Shown piece after piece: positions 16,701-25,224 of a stretch of DNA of 64,000 nt (positions are counted from its first letter, which is position 1; the number at the start of each line of letters is the position of its first letter). The translations under genes and the position numbers were made by a program. The DNA comes from Candidatus Woesearchaeota archaeon. GTDB taxonomy: Archaea; Nanobdellota; Nanobdellia; Woesearchaeales; GCA-2686295. Location of the stretch: contig JABMPT010000013.1 of the NCBI GenBank assembly GCA_013202845.1, positions 1-64,000 of the forward strand, given 5' to 3'. The notes under the pieces are model-generated. The model saw nothing but the letters and a program-made list of their open reading frames with translations. It was not told the origin of the DNA and ran no database searches.

Positions 16701-19700
16701 GGTAGCGGGGAATGGAATTTGTATTTCAAAGGGATAGAGTCAGCTAGACGATACGATATGTTTGTCAACTATGATGCGTCTTGGAGACTTCCAACGCTGG
16801 AAGAGGTTCAACAAAACATAGCTGCCCTTGAAAAAGAATTTGGAACAGAATACCCATTCTTAACAGATAAAAAAACACGTTATATAAGTGTGTGGAAGTA
16901 TGAAACTTATTCCAGTGAGTATGGAAAAGAAGAATTATTCCCTGAGGACAATGTATATGTCGCTCTAATAAAAAAAGAAACAACAACAGATGAAGGCCTT
17001 GGCACTATCACAGGAGATGTTACTGGCGGAGAGACCTTCAGGCAATCAATTCAAGATTTAAAGGATTACTTAGAAACATATGACAAACTTCCAGATATAA
17101 CTCCTGGCATTATAAGCACTTTACAAGGATATGACGATGCAGCGTTATCAAGAGTCAGTAGCGGACAAGCAATAGTGGCATCTCAAAGGCTAAAAAACCT
17201 GCTTGTTAGTTATAAAAGAACACCATCAGATAGTATAAAAGCAGAGATTATAACAAGCAGAGATAATTTATTCTCAGAGTTAAATAAACAAGGAGAAGTA
17301 GACATGTCTAACGTTGCCTGTGAAGAGCACAATGCTAAATGGAGTTGCCGATGCAGTGACTCTGAATGGACAGCAGAACAATGCGATGCTTCAGAAGAAT
17401 GCCAGAGAGGATTATGTACTGCAGATTCTGTGAAAGATAAGTACTGCTGCAGTGACAAGACAAGAGATCAAGAATTGCTGAAGAAAATCAAACTCTTGTT
17501 ATTTGGCGAAAAACTCATAGAGAGCGATAAGCCAGTAGTGGTTAAACTTGAACCAGAAGAAAAAGCCAAGAAAGAAGCACCAAAAACTAAAGAAAAACAA
17601 CCAACAAAAGAAGAAGGGTTGACAAAAGAACAAAAAGAATTATTCAATGAGTTAGCAACTGCTCAAGAAAAAGGTGATTGGAGCAATAGAAAAAAGCTTG
17701 TCACAGAACTAAAAACAAAGCACAACATTGACCCATATGATACTAATAAGTTTGGAGAGATGGGAGATAAGAAATACTATGAGTATTGGCGAATAATCGG
17801 AGAAGGCTCAGACATTGACAAAGAAGTTGAAGCCCTGAAGAAGAAGATTGAAAAGTATAAGAAAGGAGACAAGGTTTATATCTTAAGAGATAAGAGCGGA
17901 GACTTCCATGCAGTAATAGATGATGAAGACAAAGGAAAAGTAAACATTGAAGTTGACAAGAACAATTACATGACAATAGATGCAAGCAATATCAAGGATA
18001 AAACGAAAATAACTTTTCAAAAACAGGCATGGTTTAAAAGAAACAAAGCCAAGTGGTGGAACCAATTAGGAACAATAAATATTAGAGAAGACGGCTCAAT
18101 ACCATTCCTTAAAGACCTAGATTCAGATGCAATTCCAAATTTTAAACTCATAACAAAATCATCAGCATATTACTTTGACAATCAAAAGCTAAGCACATAT
18201 ATAAGCGCAGCTGAAGAACTCAATGAGATAGAGAGGATTCAAGATTTAATAAACAAGAACTGTGCTGGAATAATGTGGAGAGGAGAGACAAGAACAAAGA
18301 ATACAAAGGAATGTAATGAACTTGCAATAGAAAGAGATAATTTCTACTTACAAGCAGCACAGAAACTAGCAGAAACACTAAAGTTTGACCTCGAAAAAAA
18401 AGAGTATAAAGCTCTAAAAGAGCAGTATAAAGAACTTCTAAAAGCGACTAAAAAGAATATGCCATTATACGACACAAGAGTAGCTTTGATTAGAAAAGCA
18501 GAGAACTTTGTGAGACCTGAGAACGAAGCCTTAAAACTAGACAAGACGAAGATAGTAATCAGCAAGGAAGAAGCAGAGAACTATGCAACACTAGCAGGTT
18601 ATCAAAAAACCGTTGACGAGTTAAACGACAAGAAAAAAATATCATCTGATGAGAGAAAGAAATACTTAGAAGCAATCGACAATAGAATCAAACTGAAAAA
18701 CGCTATGTGGGATGCCTGCTATCGCTATACTTATGATAAACCAGGTGATATGATCTGGCAAGCGTGGTGGGAATACCTATCAGAACAAGGACCAAAAGAA
18801 GAAGAAGAAAGTAAAGAAGATCAAATAATAGATAATGCAAAAGACGACGGCATAGATGTGATAATAGATGATGGTGTAAGAATAGCATCACCGGCGATAT
18901 GTGGAGCAATTATAAATGATTCAAACTATGAACAATATGTTGAAAACGAAACATTCAAATTAAAAGACTTAGACTGTTCTAACTCCGATGTTGGTCTGAG
19001 AATAGATATCTCTTCAGACAAAAAAATAATATTTGAAAATCAAACATTAATAGCAAAGCAAATAGCACTCGCAGTTTTAAGTGGAAATGTTGAGATAAGA
19101 AAATCTTCATTATCTACTACTGATTTAACTAACGGAATAGGAATATACATCAAAGAAGGCAGAGTTGTCTTAAAAGATGAATCAATTGTTGAAGCAGGTA
19201 AAGAAGCAATAATGGTTGCAAAGGATGGAATTCTAGTTATACTTAACGCAAAACTCATAGGTTCTGAATGTGATGTATACGACATAGCAGGAAAACTCCA
19301 CTTAGAACAAGGATTCAAAAAGAGTAAGATAGGTACTACTAATTCTCTTTGCTGGCAACAAAAACCAAATGAAGAAGACTGCGGCGTAACCATAACCAAA
19401 TACAACTATGATAATGATAAATACGTCAAAGATGGAAAACTTGTTTTGCCTAAAAGGCTTCTATGTGAAAATTATGAAACAGCACTAACAATAAATCTGC
19501 CAGAAGACAAGAAAATAATAATTGAAAATACAAAACTGACAGGAAAGAGAACAGGATTAATAATAAAGAATGGAATCGTTGAAATAAATGGAGGAGAGCT
19601 TAATGCCATAGGAACATGGACTGATGTTGCAACAGGTTTAGAAGTGAAAGGTGGGACTGTTTTAATTAAAGGAGCGAAAATAAGCGGAAGCAGAGGATTA

Positions 19701-20522
19701 ACTGTTGAAAAAGGAACTGTTGAAATTTTTGAATCTGAAATCATAGGAACAAAATTAGAAGGAATTTATATACTTGCAGGAGCTGTTTCTGTGAAAGGAG
19801 GAACCATCAACGGCCGTCAGAAAGGCATTGTAGTATCATTAAAAGGAGAATTAAAACTAGAAAATGACCCTGACGTAAACGGAGGTAGTTGTGACATAGC
19901 TGATTGGACCAAGAGGTTCAAACCAGACCCTGAAAAATATGAGATCAAAAATGACAGAACTTACTGCTGGAACAAAACAGAAAAAAAAGATGGAACTATC
20001 CTGGACTTAAGTGAAGCACCATTGAAACCGCCAGAAGAAACAACAGAAGAAGAAAGTGAAGAAGAAGAAATAATAACACCAATTAAATCTCCAGACGAAG
20101 ATAAGAAAGAGTTGGGTCCTGAACACGCATCTTGCCAAGCATATAATTCTGAATGGAGCTGTCAATGCAGAGTCAGTATATGGAGAGGCAGATGCACAGA
20201 AGAGAATGGTTGTAAAAAAGGACGATGCAGTGGAATAGTAAACGAATACTATTGCTGCAGTCCAGAAACATATGAAGAAGAGCAAAAGCTAATAGATTAT
20301 GACATGGAGATAACAAGCCTGTGTGGTGGGACTATATCAGAATATGAAGAAGTAGTTGAAGAGAGTGATGGCAAAGAGAAGAAAGTAAAAAAGAAAGATC
20401 CATATGAAGAAGCGGCTAAAAAGAAGAAAAACAAATTTTTCAAGAATCTTTTCAAGAATCTTTTCATTACTCAGAGACCAGGTGAAGGATTGCATGCCAC
20501 TACTAGAGTAAATAATCCATAA
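13701..20522 (+). CDS. Giant secreted mosaic protein (2273 aa)
   Basis: Signal peptide at 1-24 (LITILLITLVLASSTVYA). Regions in order: unknown N-terminal domain (about 25-455); Thr/Gly linkers with repeated TGQVTxE near 465-490 and another ITGDVTGG near 1105; a WD40/TolB-like beta-propeller stretch (about 500-866); two copies of a domain with WxLPTxEEVQQNI (about 905 and 1026) that resembles DUF1566/Lcl-type WRLPT motifs; a cysteine-rich module near 1206 (WSCRCSDSEW ... YCCS); a helical lysine-rich region; a right-handed beta-helix-like region (about 1727-2066); and a second cysteine-rich module near 2140 (WSCQCRVSIW ... YYCCS). Probably a surface adhesin or host/partner-contact protein. No catalytic site was recognised. 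Confidence 0.8.
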   Translation: MKKYSLITILLITLVLASSTVYATPYEEEVKMWEQEIRNDPTVIKYMSREEIRWINPELILEAFEKIGNVDLSNVHFYYTYVGDGEFTTSNEYIRYFYQNWVYESLGVDIRHDQFKNNPVDVSQNKLAALRDVFEGYFHTQFPELQDEEKRFRFWEIYIEHLLPITFQATISDDESLSYYLGISTTRLENRLEKNLKAEEFEEIMEITEGEISENEDLMVLMYSHIVREIAKTGVFINNDKSLGEFSRADLILAERDAGTWDEILPEVPISINAYRKAIQEYFAANLPDGEFIPFKDLTYPERKLLTIYYRNLEIVLSCIEKPAWGGYCGDLYPFFNDGQRNDEHLYVSYSSKRLNEGYIDPITISYGWGDKPEVALKNLLELVLAGGFSHPYDHVKLTIVEKEVGYSQIGTFFYYFKNPDNSFHLDYLNVGSDISMTFLNYAEATTQTKEGLQEAGDTQVEEGLSIVTGQVTGEKGLSTITGQVTDEEGGNEESTESLFTFNRAELERSSPSNPYIIYEQDWDAKKYYAVGDLLTNDKYLAVQLYTSAYKFYGVIDLNTGEIKYERDPRKQKVADPFKTQAPPPRSYERSLFFTGPDEIILQRNSKLYQMDLKTQTEIELDLKDIHPAMGFLFADQKQNVYYKTTSKRWNKFNLKTEQTSSVERLPKEVMKFGFSDDKMFVGGDRGFVLYSIGEGSPKRMSATDYYGIPQFDAKGNTLAYGAEKKGELYLIVQNINNGESVNINEEFNIEATVSREYQPALSNDGKHLFFRGKPPGTQWESLSTYRYEIDTKKLYKLKIDPSIDRDREKYRASYFKVIDTKNPNEKLLFYVSSGGGMVVGIKIDLNKDFELVADAEEEEKKALREELIRNVGIAPNGKIIFTDDEEWNFIGIQTVRKYDIFVNYVGWKLPTPEEVQQNIATLEKEFGTEYPFLTDKAPQGFNKQYETYSSANKKELLFPEEAAYVALLKKEEPFDMVAQLAVMISQVAEVDFSEETVKIGSGEWNLYFKGIESARRYDMFVNYDASWRLPTLEEVQQNIAALEKEFGTEYPFLTDKKTRYISVWKYETYSSEYGKEELFPEDNVYVALIKKETTTDEGLGTITGDVTGGETFRQSIQDLKDYLETYDKLPDITPGIISTLQGYDDAALSRVSSGQAIVASQRLKNLLVSYKRTPSDSIKAEIITSRDNLFSELNKQGEVDMSNVACEEHNAKWSCRCSDSEWTAEQCDASEECQRGLCTADSVKDKYCCSDKTRDQELLKKIKLLLFGEKLIESDKPVVVKLEPEEKAKKEAPKTKEKQPTKEEGLTKEQKELFNELATAQEKGDWSNRKKLVTELKTKHNIDPYDTNKFGEMGDKKYYEYWRIIGEGSDIDKEVEALKKKIEKYKKGDKVYILRDKSGDFHAVIDDEDKGKVNIEVDKNNYMTIDASNIKDKTKITFQKQAWFKRNKAKWWNQLGTINIREDGSIPFLKDLDSDAIPNFKLITKSSAYYFDNQKLSTYISAAEELNEIERIQDLINKNCAGIMWRGETRTKNTKECNELAIERDNFYLQAAQKLAETLKFDLEKKEYKALKEQYKELLKATKKNMPLYDTRVALIRKAENFVRPENEALKLDKTKIVISKEEAENYATLAGYQKTVDELNDKKKISSDERKKYLEAIDNRIKLKNAMWDACYRYTYDKPGDMIWQAWWEYLSEQGPKEEEESKEDQIIDNAKDDGIDVIIDDGVRIASPAICGAIINDSNYEQYVENETFKLKDLDCSNSDVGLRIDISSDKKIIFENQTLIAKQIALAVLSGNVEIRKSSLSTTDLTNGIGIYIKEGRVVLKDESIVEAGKEAIMVAKDGILVILNAKLIGSECDVYDIAGKLHLEQGFKKSKIGTTNSLCWQQKPNEEDCGVTITKYNYDNDKYVKDGKLVLPKRLLCENYETALTINLPEDKKIIIENTKLTGKRTGLIIKNGIVEINGGELNAIGTWTDVATGLEVKGGTVLIKGAKISGSRGLTVEKGTVEIFESEIIGTKLEGIYILAGAVSVKGGTINGRQKGIVVSLKGELKLENDPDVNGGSCDIADWTKRFKPDPEKYEIKNDRTYCWNKTEKKDGTILDLSEAPLKPPEETTEEESEEEEIITPIKSPDEDKKELGPEHASCQAYNSEWSCQCRVSIWRGRCTEENGCKKGRCSGIVNEYYCCSPETYEEEQKLIDYDMEITSLCGGTISEYEEVVEESDGKEKKVKKKDPYEEAAKKKKNKFFKNLFKNLFITQRPGEGLHATTRVNNP

Positions 20523-20556
20523 CTTTTCACAAAGTTTTTAAAATTACAAAAAAGAA

Positions 20557-20588
20557 GTTTTTGTCAATCAAAAACCGAAAAGTTTTTG
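20557..20588 (+). promoter_or_regulatory. Three-segment alternating hairpin upstream of gltX
   Basis: GTTTTTG (20557-20563), CAAAAAC (20569-20575) and GTTTTTG (20582-20588) can form either of two mutually exclusive 7-bp hairpins. It ends 25 nt before the gltX start. It could be a terminator of the 13701 transcript or a switch in the gltX leader; low sequence complexity limits confidence. Confidence 0.3.
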
Positions 20589-20613
20589 TATTCTTTTTTT
20601 AATTCTTTTTACA

Positions 20614-22281
20614 ATGGAAAAACTCATAGAGAAGTACGCTTTAGAGAATGCTGTAAGATACGGCGGCAAGGCTAATCCTGGCGCTGTTATCGGTTCTATT
20701 TTCAAGGAAGACCCTTCTGTTAAGAAAGATATGAAAGCTTTTTCTAAAAAAGTTAATGAGATAATAAAAAAAGTCAATTCTTTGAAATTAGATGCTCAAA
20801 AAAAGAAGCTAAAAGAATTAGCTCCAGAACTCTTAGAGAAAAAGAAGGCAAAAGAGAAAGACTTGTTCTCATCCTTCCCTGCAGAAGGAAAGGTAATAAC
20901 TGCTTTTCCCCCAGAGCCCAGCAAATATCCACATATTGGCCATGCAAAGTCATTATTAGTCAATTATGAATTCGCTAAAAGACATAAAGGAAAGTTCATA
21001 TTAAGGTTTGAAGATACAAATCCTGAACTAGCAAGGAAAGAGTTCTACAAAATTCATCTAGAAAATTACAAATGGCTTGGTGTAAAGCCTGACAAGGTTG
21101 AATACGCTTCAGACCATATGCTGGATTTCTACAAATACGCTGATAAATTAATGCATTTGGATAAAGCCTATATCTGCACCTGTAAACAAGAAAAGATAAG
21201 TGAAAATAGGAGGAAAGAAAAAGCCTGTGAATGCCGGTATAAACACATCAAGGAAAACCTCATAATGTGGAAGAAAATGCCTAGTTTCAGGGAAGGAGAA
21301 GCAATTGTAAGGATGAAGATTGCTCTGAACCATAAGAACTCTGCCATGAGGGATCCTACAATCTTCAGGATTATAAAGAAGCCACATTGCAGGACAGGCA
21401 AGAAATTCGTTGTCTGGCCTAATTATGACTTTGAAAACGCTGTGATGGATGGTTTGCAGGGAATAACCCATCGTTTCAGGAGCAAGGAGTTTGAGATGAG
21501 GAATGAACTTCAGAGATATATACAGAAATTATTGGGTTTTGAACCGACTTCAATCTACGAGTTCGCCAGATTCAATTTGGAAGGTGTTGAGAGCTCTGGA
21601 AGGAAGATCAGAGAATTGATTCAGGAGAGAAAACTCACTGGATGGGATGATCCCAGCCTCACGACGTTAGTTGCTCTGAAAAGGCGCGGATTTGTGCCTG
21701 AAGCGATAAGAAACTTCGTATTGAGCACTGGAATAACAAAGTCTGAATCGACATTGACATGGGATGATTTAATAGTCCATAACAAGCGGTTATTGGATGC
21801 TAATTGCAACCGTTATTTCTTTATTGAAGATCCTATCAGGATAAGGTTACAGGATGCTCCAAAGATGAAGGTAGAGCTTAAACTACATCCTGATTTTCCA
21901 GAAAGAGGCAAGAGGAAATTCAACACATATGACTTGTTCTATATATCATCTAAAGATATTTTGAAGTTCAAGGATAAATCATTGTATAGATTGATGAATT
22001 GCGTGAACTTTACAAAAAAGAATGGTTACTATATCTTCCAGGGAAAGAAAGTTGAGGATTACAGAAAAAAAGGTGAGATGATAATCCACTGGCTGCCTGT
22101 AATGAAAGGCCTTGTAGAAGTTGAAGTTTTAATGCCAGACAAAAAGGTTGCAGAAGGATTGGCAGAGCCATTGGTCAATGAGTTAAAAGAAAGGGATTTG
22201 ATACAGTTTGAAAGATTCGGTTTCTGCAAGCTGAATAAGAGGACCAAGAACAAGCTTTTCTTCTTGTACACACATAAATAG
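20614..22281 (+). CDS. gltX: Glutamate--tRNA ligase, archaeal type (555 aa)
   Basis: Class I synthetase charging tRNA-Glu. The archaeal N-terminal extension (EKYALENAVRYGGKANPGAVIGSIF) precedes the Rossmann core with the HIGH signature as PHIGHAKS (about residue 108) and FEDTNPE. A C-x-C-K ... C-x-C cluster near 187-205 resembles the zinc site of archaeal GluRS. The KMSKS counterpart is SSGRKIREL. The C-terminal beta-barrels are complete. Length and layout fit the archaeal GluRS/GlnRS group; in such archaea Gln-tRNA is usually made by amidation, so a GatDE or GatCAB pathway would be needed elsewhere. Confidence 0.95.
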   Translation: MEKLIEKYALENAVRYGGKANPGAVIGSIFKEDPSVKKDMKAFSKKVNEIIKKVNSLKLDAQKKKLKELAPELLEKKKAKEKDLFSSFPAEGKVITAFPPEPSKYPHIGHAKSLLVNYEFAKRHKGKFILRFEDTNPELARKEFYKIHLENYKWLGVKPDKVEYASDHMLDFYKYADKLMHLDKAYICTCKQEKISENRRKEKACECRYKHIKENLIMWKKMPSFREGEAIVRMKIALNHKNSAMRDPTIFRIIKKPHCRTGKKFVVWPNYDFENAVMDGLQGITHRFRSKEFEMRNELQRYIQKLLGFEPTSIYEFARFNLEGVESSGRKIRELIQERKLTGWDDPSLTTLVALKRRGFVPEAIRNFVLSTGITKSESTLTWDDLIVHNKRLLDANCNRYFFIEDPIRIRLQDAPKMKVELKLHPDFPERGKRKFNTYDLFYISSKDILKFKDKSLYRLMNCVNFTKKNGYYIFQGKKVEDYRKKGEMIIHWLPVMKGLVEVEVLMPDKKVAEGLAEPLVNELKERDLIQFERFGFCKLNKRTKNKLFFLYTHK

Positions 22282-22329
22282 TAATGTTTAAATACTAGTG
22301 GATTTTTAGCTTAACTGGGTGTATGAAAG

Positions 22330-22500
22330 ATGTCTGACCTATTCATAGTGAAAGCAAAGATAAAGGAAATAGCTGGTGACTTAAACGTTGCTGGAGACTT
22401 CTCAGATGTTCTAAACGATAAAGTCAAGCAACTTATTGAAGAAGCTATAAGCAGGGCAAAAGCTAACGGCAGAAGAACTCTTATGGGTAAAGACTTGTAA
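22330..22500 (+). CDS. DUF1931-like histone-fold protein (56 aa)
   Basis: ATG at 22330 to TAA at 22500; a TATA-like GTTTAAATA lies about 45 nt upstream. The sequence SDLFIVKAKIKEIAG ... ANGRRTLMGKDL has the helix-strand layout of small archaeal DUF1931 proteins (single histone-fold-like domain), including the AxANGRRT loop and terminal DL. Such proteins are thought to bind DNA. This identification is from recollection of the family. The genome segment also encodes Alba (36480). The gene is convergent with 22504, only 3 nt between stops. Confidence 0.7.
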   Translation: MSDLFIVKAKIKEIAGDLNVAGDFSDVLNDKVKQLIEEAISRAKANGRRTLMGKDL

Positions 22501-22503
22501 GAA

Positions 22504-22974
22504 CTATTTCTTAGGTGGAGGAGCTAGATTCAATAAGCCGGCAGGTTTTTCTGGAGGAGTTATTTCCTCTTTTGGAAGCTCTTTGACGTCTTCCTTTGTT
22601 TCTTCTTCTCTAGAAGGGATGTCAAAAGCTTCATCTAACTCTTTCAATTCATCATGTAAATCCTCAAATATAGGTGCAGTAATAGCTACACCATCATGCT
22701 CTAGAACATGGTCAGGCGCCTTTGGTTTTTCACCTTCTATTTTCGCTTTTAAATCTTCAATTCTTTCTTTAATAGTTGTAAGCTTTTTTTTGCTGACTTT
22801 CCCTTTTAATTTCTTAAAGATATCTTCAGCCACAGCTAAATCTTTTTTCAAATCATCCCTAGAAGTCGCATCATCAAAGCTGAATGTGTCTATATCATCT
22901 TCTTTCTTGACCACTACAGTCGTCCTACTAGCTTTTGAAGCTGCTACAAAGAAATCATTCTTAGCAAAACTCAT
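22504..22974 (-). CDS. Hypothetical acidic helical protein (156 aa)
   Basis: Not recognised. A lysine/aspartate-rich helical core (about 35-90: DDLKKDLAVAEDIFKKLKGK) is followed by an acidic, proline-rich tail ending PAGLLNLAPPPKK. No membrane segment. It starts in an ATGA overlap with 22971-23441, whose product likewise ends in a proline-rich, basic tail, so the two probably work as a pair. The low-complexity tails suggest a scaffold or tethering role; this is inference. Confidence 0.75.
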   Translation of the reverse strand: MSFAKNDFFVAASKASRTTVVVKKEDDIDTFSFDDATSRDDLKKDLAVAEDIFKKLKGKVSKKKLTTIKERIEDLKAKIEGEKPKAPDHVLEHDGVAITAPIFEDLHDELKELDEAFDIPSREEETKEDVKELPKEEITPPEKPAGLLNLAPPPKK

Positions 22975-23441
22975 TTTTTTCCGAAAAGACCCTTCTTTTT
23001 TGGTTTCTCATCAAGGTCTGGTAGCTTAAAATCATCGCCCAGCTTTGGCGGTCCAGGCATTGGTTTGCCCAAGTCAGATGGTGGAATATTAGGAGTTGTT
23101 CCTGGGATTGGAGCAGTAGGTAGTTTTGGCATGCCTCTTGGAGGTCCACCCTTGACTAAATCTGCCAACGCAACAATTCCCTCTGCAATCTTTGCGTTCT
23201 GCTCTGATATCTGCTTGAGTATCTGCGTAGGGCTTGATTCAGAGTATTCCTTGATAATATCCTCCTGTGCGCCTTCAAATATCTTTATTAGTTTATTTAT
23301 GGAAGTGTTCAAGTCATCCATTGTATCCAATAAGTTCTTGTTCTGCTTGGAATCAGGATAAGGACTCTTCTTCAGATGTTGCACTTCCCTTCTAAGCGCT
23401 TCTAATTCTTCATGGGGTAGAAGTTCGTAATCATCAACCAT
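22971..23441 (-). CDS. Conserved DPANN-type hypothetical protein with Pro-rich tail (156 aa)
   Basis: The start is set at the ATG giving MVDDYELLPHEEL because GAGGTG lies 5 nt before it; GTG at 23447 would add two residues. The N-terminal 90 residues are amphipathic helix (LLDTMDDLNTSINKLIKIFE, a coiled-coil pattern), followed by a flexible tail rich in Pro, Gly and Lys ending KKKGLFGKK. No known domain. It forms a two-gene unit with 22504. A basic, short amphipathic end may touch the membrane. Similar proteins seem common in Woesearchaeota-like genomes, but I cannot name the family. Confidence 0.75.
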   Translation of the reverse strand: MVDDYELLPHEELEALRREVQHLKKSPYPDSKQNKNLLDTMDDLNTSINKLIKIFEGAQEDIIKEYSESSPTQILKQISEQNAKIAEGIVALADLVKGGPPRGMPKLPTAPIPGTTPNIPPSDLGKPMPGPPKLGDDFKLPDLDEKPKKKGLFGKK

Positions 23442-23525
23442 ATCCACACCTCTTTTTATTAATTAGAACCATTATAGTATATAAATTTTTCTAACCACAA
23501 AACATAGTAATATAAAAAGTAAGCA

Positions 23526-23996
23526 TTATAATGTAATAATATCTGGACTTAGCATCCAACCAGAACCTGGTTCAGAGTCTTTGACCTTTCTTTCGAAGAT
23601 TGGTTCATAAATATCTCTAAGCTCAGCTCTTAACTGGTCAGGTGTTTGTCTCCTATCAAGATATGCTTCTGCAAAAGTTATTGAACCTAAAGGCTTTATG
23701 ACAATCTCAGATATAGGAACATTATGTGCGGGTTGAGACTGACCTTCCCTATACAATGGAAGAATACTTTCTTCAGGAATCTTAATTTCACCATCACCAA
23801 TTCTCCAAGACATCATTTCACGATCCTGTGTATAATCTATGTATGATTCTGTATTCATAGTTATCCTAGAATATTCCTTAGTACCCATACCAGGGTACAT
23901 CTGATTAATCAATGATTTTAAGTGTTCAGGATCATAATTCTCTCTATCTATAATATAATTAATAATTTTATTTGCATGGTCAATAATATGATTCAT
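23526..23996 (-). CDS. Hypothetical protein (156 aa)
   Basis: Not recognised. Mixed helix and strand; no signal peptide or membrane helix. A conserved-looking block SEIVIKPLGSITFAEAYLDRRQTPDQLRAELRDIYEPIF sits in the C-terminal half. A purine-rich GAGAGGTGGGGGAG precedes the ATG by about 6 nt and could act as ribosome site. It is divergent from the ribL-like gene at 24095, with a shared 98-nt AT-rich promoter region. The cytosolic location is inferred only from the absence of export signals. Confidence 0.7.
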   Translation of the reverse strand: MNHIIDHANKIINYIIDRENYDPEHLKSLINQMYPGMGTKEYSRITMNTESYIDYTQDREMMSWRIGDGEIKIPEESILPLYREGQSQPAHNVPISEIVIKPLGSITFAEAYLDRRQTPDQLRAELRDIYEPIFERKVKDSEPGSGWMLSPDIITL

Positions 23997-24094
23997 CTTA
24001 CTGCTCCCCCACCTCTCTGTAAGAAAAAGGGAATAAAGACTTATATTTAAACATTTTCAAAATGTTTAAAAAAGGTTGACTCTTTGTTCCTTAT

Positions 24095-24499
24095 ATGGTT
24101 AAAGTAATGGCTTTCGGAACTTTCGATGTCCTTCATCATGGACATGAAGAGTATTTGAGACAGGCTAAAGACTTTGGAGACTTCCTTTTAGTAGTTGTTA
24201 GCAGAGACGTTAATACTGAAAGATTGAAAGGTGAAAAACCACATCTTTCTGAGGATGAAAGGTTAAAAGCTATTTCTGAATGTGCATACGTTGACAAAGC
24301 TGTGCTTGGCAATAAAAAAGATATTTACAAGGTTGTGGTCGACGAGAAACCTGATGTTATATGTCTTGGCTATGACCAAAGAGTTGATGAAAGAGAGCTA
24401 GAAAAAGAATTACTGAGTAGAGGTTTTAAGAGTTTTAGAATCGTGAGAGCCAAAGCTTTCAAGCCTGAGTTGTATAAGAGTTCTAAATTGAAAAAATAA
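24095..24499 (+). CDS. ribL: RibL-type cytidylyltransferase / FAD synthase (134 aa)
   Basis: The nucleotidyltransferase signature GTFDVLHHGHEEYL (residues 8-21) is intact and the C-terminal ISECAYVDKAVLGNKKD and EKPDVICLGYDQ elements fit archaeal RibL, which makes FAD from FMN; related GCT/TagD enzymes use glycerol phosphate or other alcohols with CTP. C-terminal cysteines reported for methanogen RibL are not evident here, so the substrate is uncertain. The length (134) is slightly short but complete. A TTTAAAAAAGG box about 30 nt upstream suggests a short leader. Confidence 0.8.
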   Translation: MVKVMAFGTFDVLHHGHEEYLRQAKDFGDFLLVVVSRDVNTERLKGEKPHLSEDERLKAISECAYVDKAVLGNKKDIYKVVVDEKPDVICLGYDQRVDERELEKELLSRGFKSFRIVRAKAFKPELYKSSKLKK

Positions 24500-24522
24500 A
24501 AAAATTATTCTTTTGAGTATTA

Positions 24523-25092
24523 TCATATGGATATAATTCCTGCTTTATTTAATATGCGGGATTTTCCTTTTGTATATCTATCATTCTCAGGTTCCAGCGC
24601 AATAGCCTTATCCAAACACTCAAAAGCCTTGGAGTATTCTCGCATTGTAGCTAATGTTTCGCCTTTATAATACCATAAATCAGCGCAATCAGAGTTTATC
24701 TTCAAGCCTTCATCAAATGATTTTATAGCTTCTTTATAGTTTCCTTTAATCTCATAGCCAATTCCTTTTAGGATATAAACTGGATATTCTTGTGGAAGAA
24801 TATCTGAAGCTTCTTCTAGAAATTCTATGTATTCATCAATGAAGCCTTGATTTAGATAATCACCACTTTTATCAACAAGCCTATGAAATTTATACTTTTT
24901 TAGTTTTTCACTTGTTGAGTCTGGAAAAGCAACAATTTCATTGTTCTGCAAATAATAAGCTCCATCTAGCATGACTGGCACAGTTGCCTTCGAAATCATA
25001 TATGAAGCTATAAAAATAGTTCCATATTGACCTAATTTTTTTAGTGGTTTATACAAAAAATTTATTTTTTTCTCCAAATCTTCTTTTTTCAT
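24523..25092 (-). CDS. Membrane-anchored TPR protein without tag (189 aa)
   Basis: A basic N-terminus (about 1-22), one membrane segment (about 23-40, TIFIASYMISKATVPVML), then three TPR-like units (about 85-180; for example AIKSFDEGLKINSDCADLWYYKGETLA and AFECLDKAIALEP). It resembles the TPR membrane proteins at 2746, 4141 and 51066 in layout but lacks the MTLD/LEIKVK tag. An AGGTGAT ribosome site precedes the ATG. Its promoter region carries the two-half-site motif (25145-25165) shared with 51066 and the 30717 operon, so it may belong to the same regulon. Confidence 0.8.
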   Translation of the reverse strand: MKKEDLEKKINFLYKPLKKLGQYGTIFIASYMISKATVPVMLDGAYYLQNNEIVAFPDSTSEKLKKYKFHRLVDKSGDYLNQGFIDEYIEFLEEASDILPQEYPVYILKGIGYEIKGNYKEAIKSFDEGLKINSDCADLWYYKGETLATMREYSKAFECLDKAIALEPENDRYTKGKSRILNKAGIISI

Positions 25093-25125
25093 TTTTTATC
25101 ACCTAACAGTAGTTATAAGATAGGT

Positions 25126-25136
25126 ACTTAAAAAGC
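25126..25136 (-). promoter_or_regulatory. TATA box for TPR gene 24523-25092
   Basis: On the minus strand CTTTTTAAGTA, about 34-44 nt before the ATG; the same box with the same upstream bases (TAAACrCTTTTTAA) precedes the TPR gene at 51626. Confidence 0.55.
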
Positions 25137-25144
25137 GTTTAGGT

Positions 25145-25165
25145 AAAATTTCCGCAAGATTTCCG
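25145..25165 (-). promoter_or_regulatory. Shared two-half-site regulatory motif, copy A
   Basis: Minus strand: half-sites CGGAAATCTT and CGGAAATTTT separated by one base, ending 8 nt before the TATA box. Copies in the same position relative to TATA occur at 51672-51695 and 30611-30632. Position directly upstream of BRE/TATA suggests an activator site. Confidence 0.55.
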
Positions 25166-25224
25166 GTTATTTCTAATAAAAACTTATTAAACGCCGATTT
25201 CTAATGTAAATTAAATAGAAAACT

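Noticed and set aside
20571-20588. Fourth copy of the CGAAA-type promoter motif before gltX
   Set aside because: Only a CCGAAAA half-site is present, with no second half-site at the right spacing and no TATA directly downstream.
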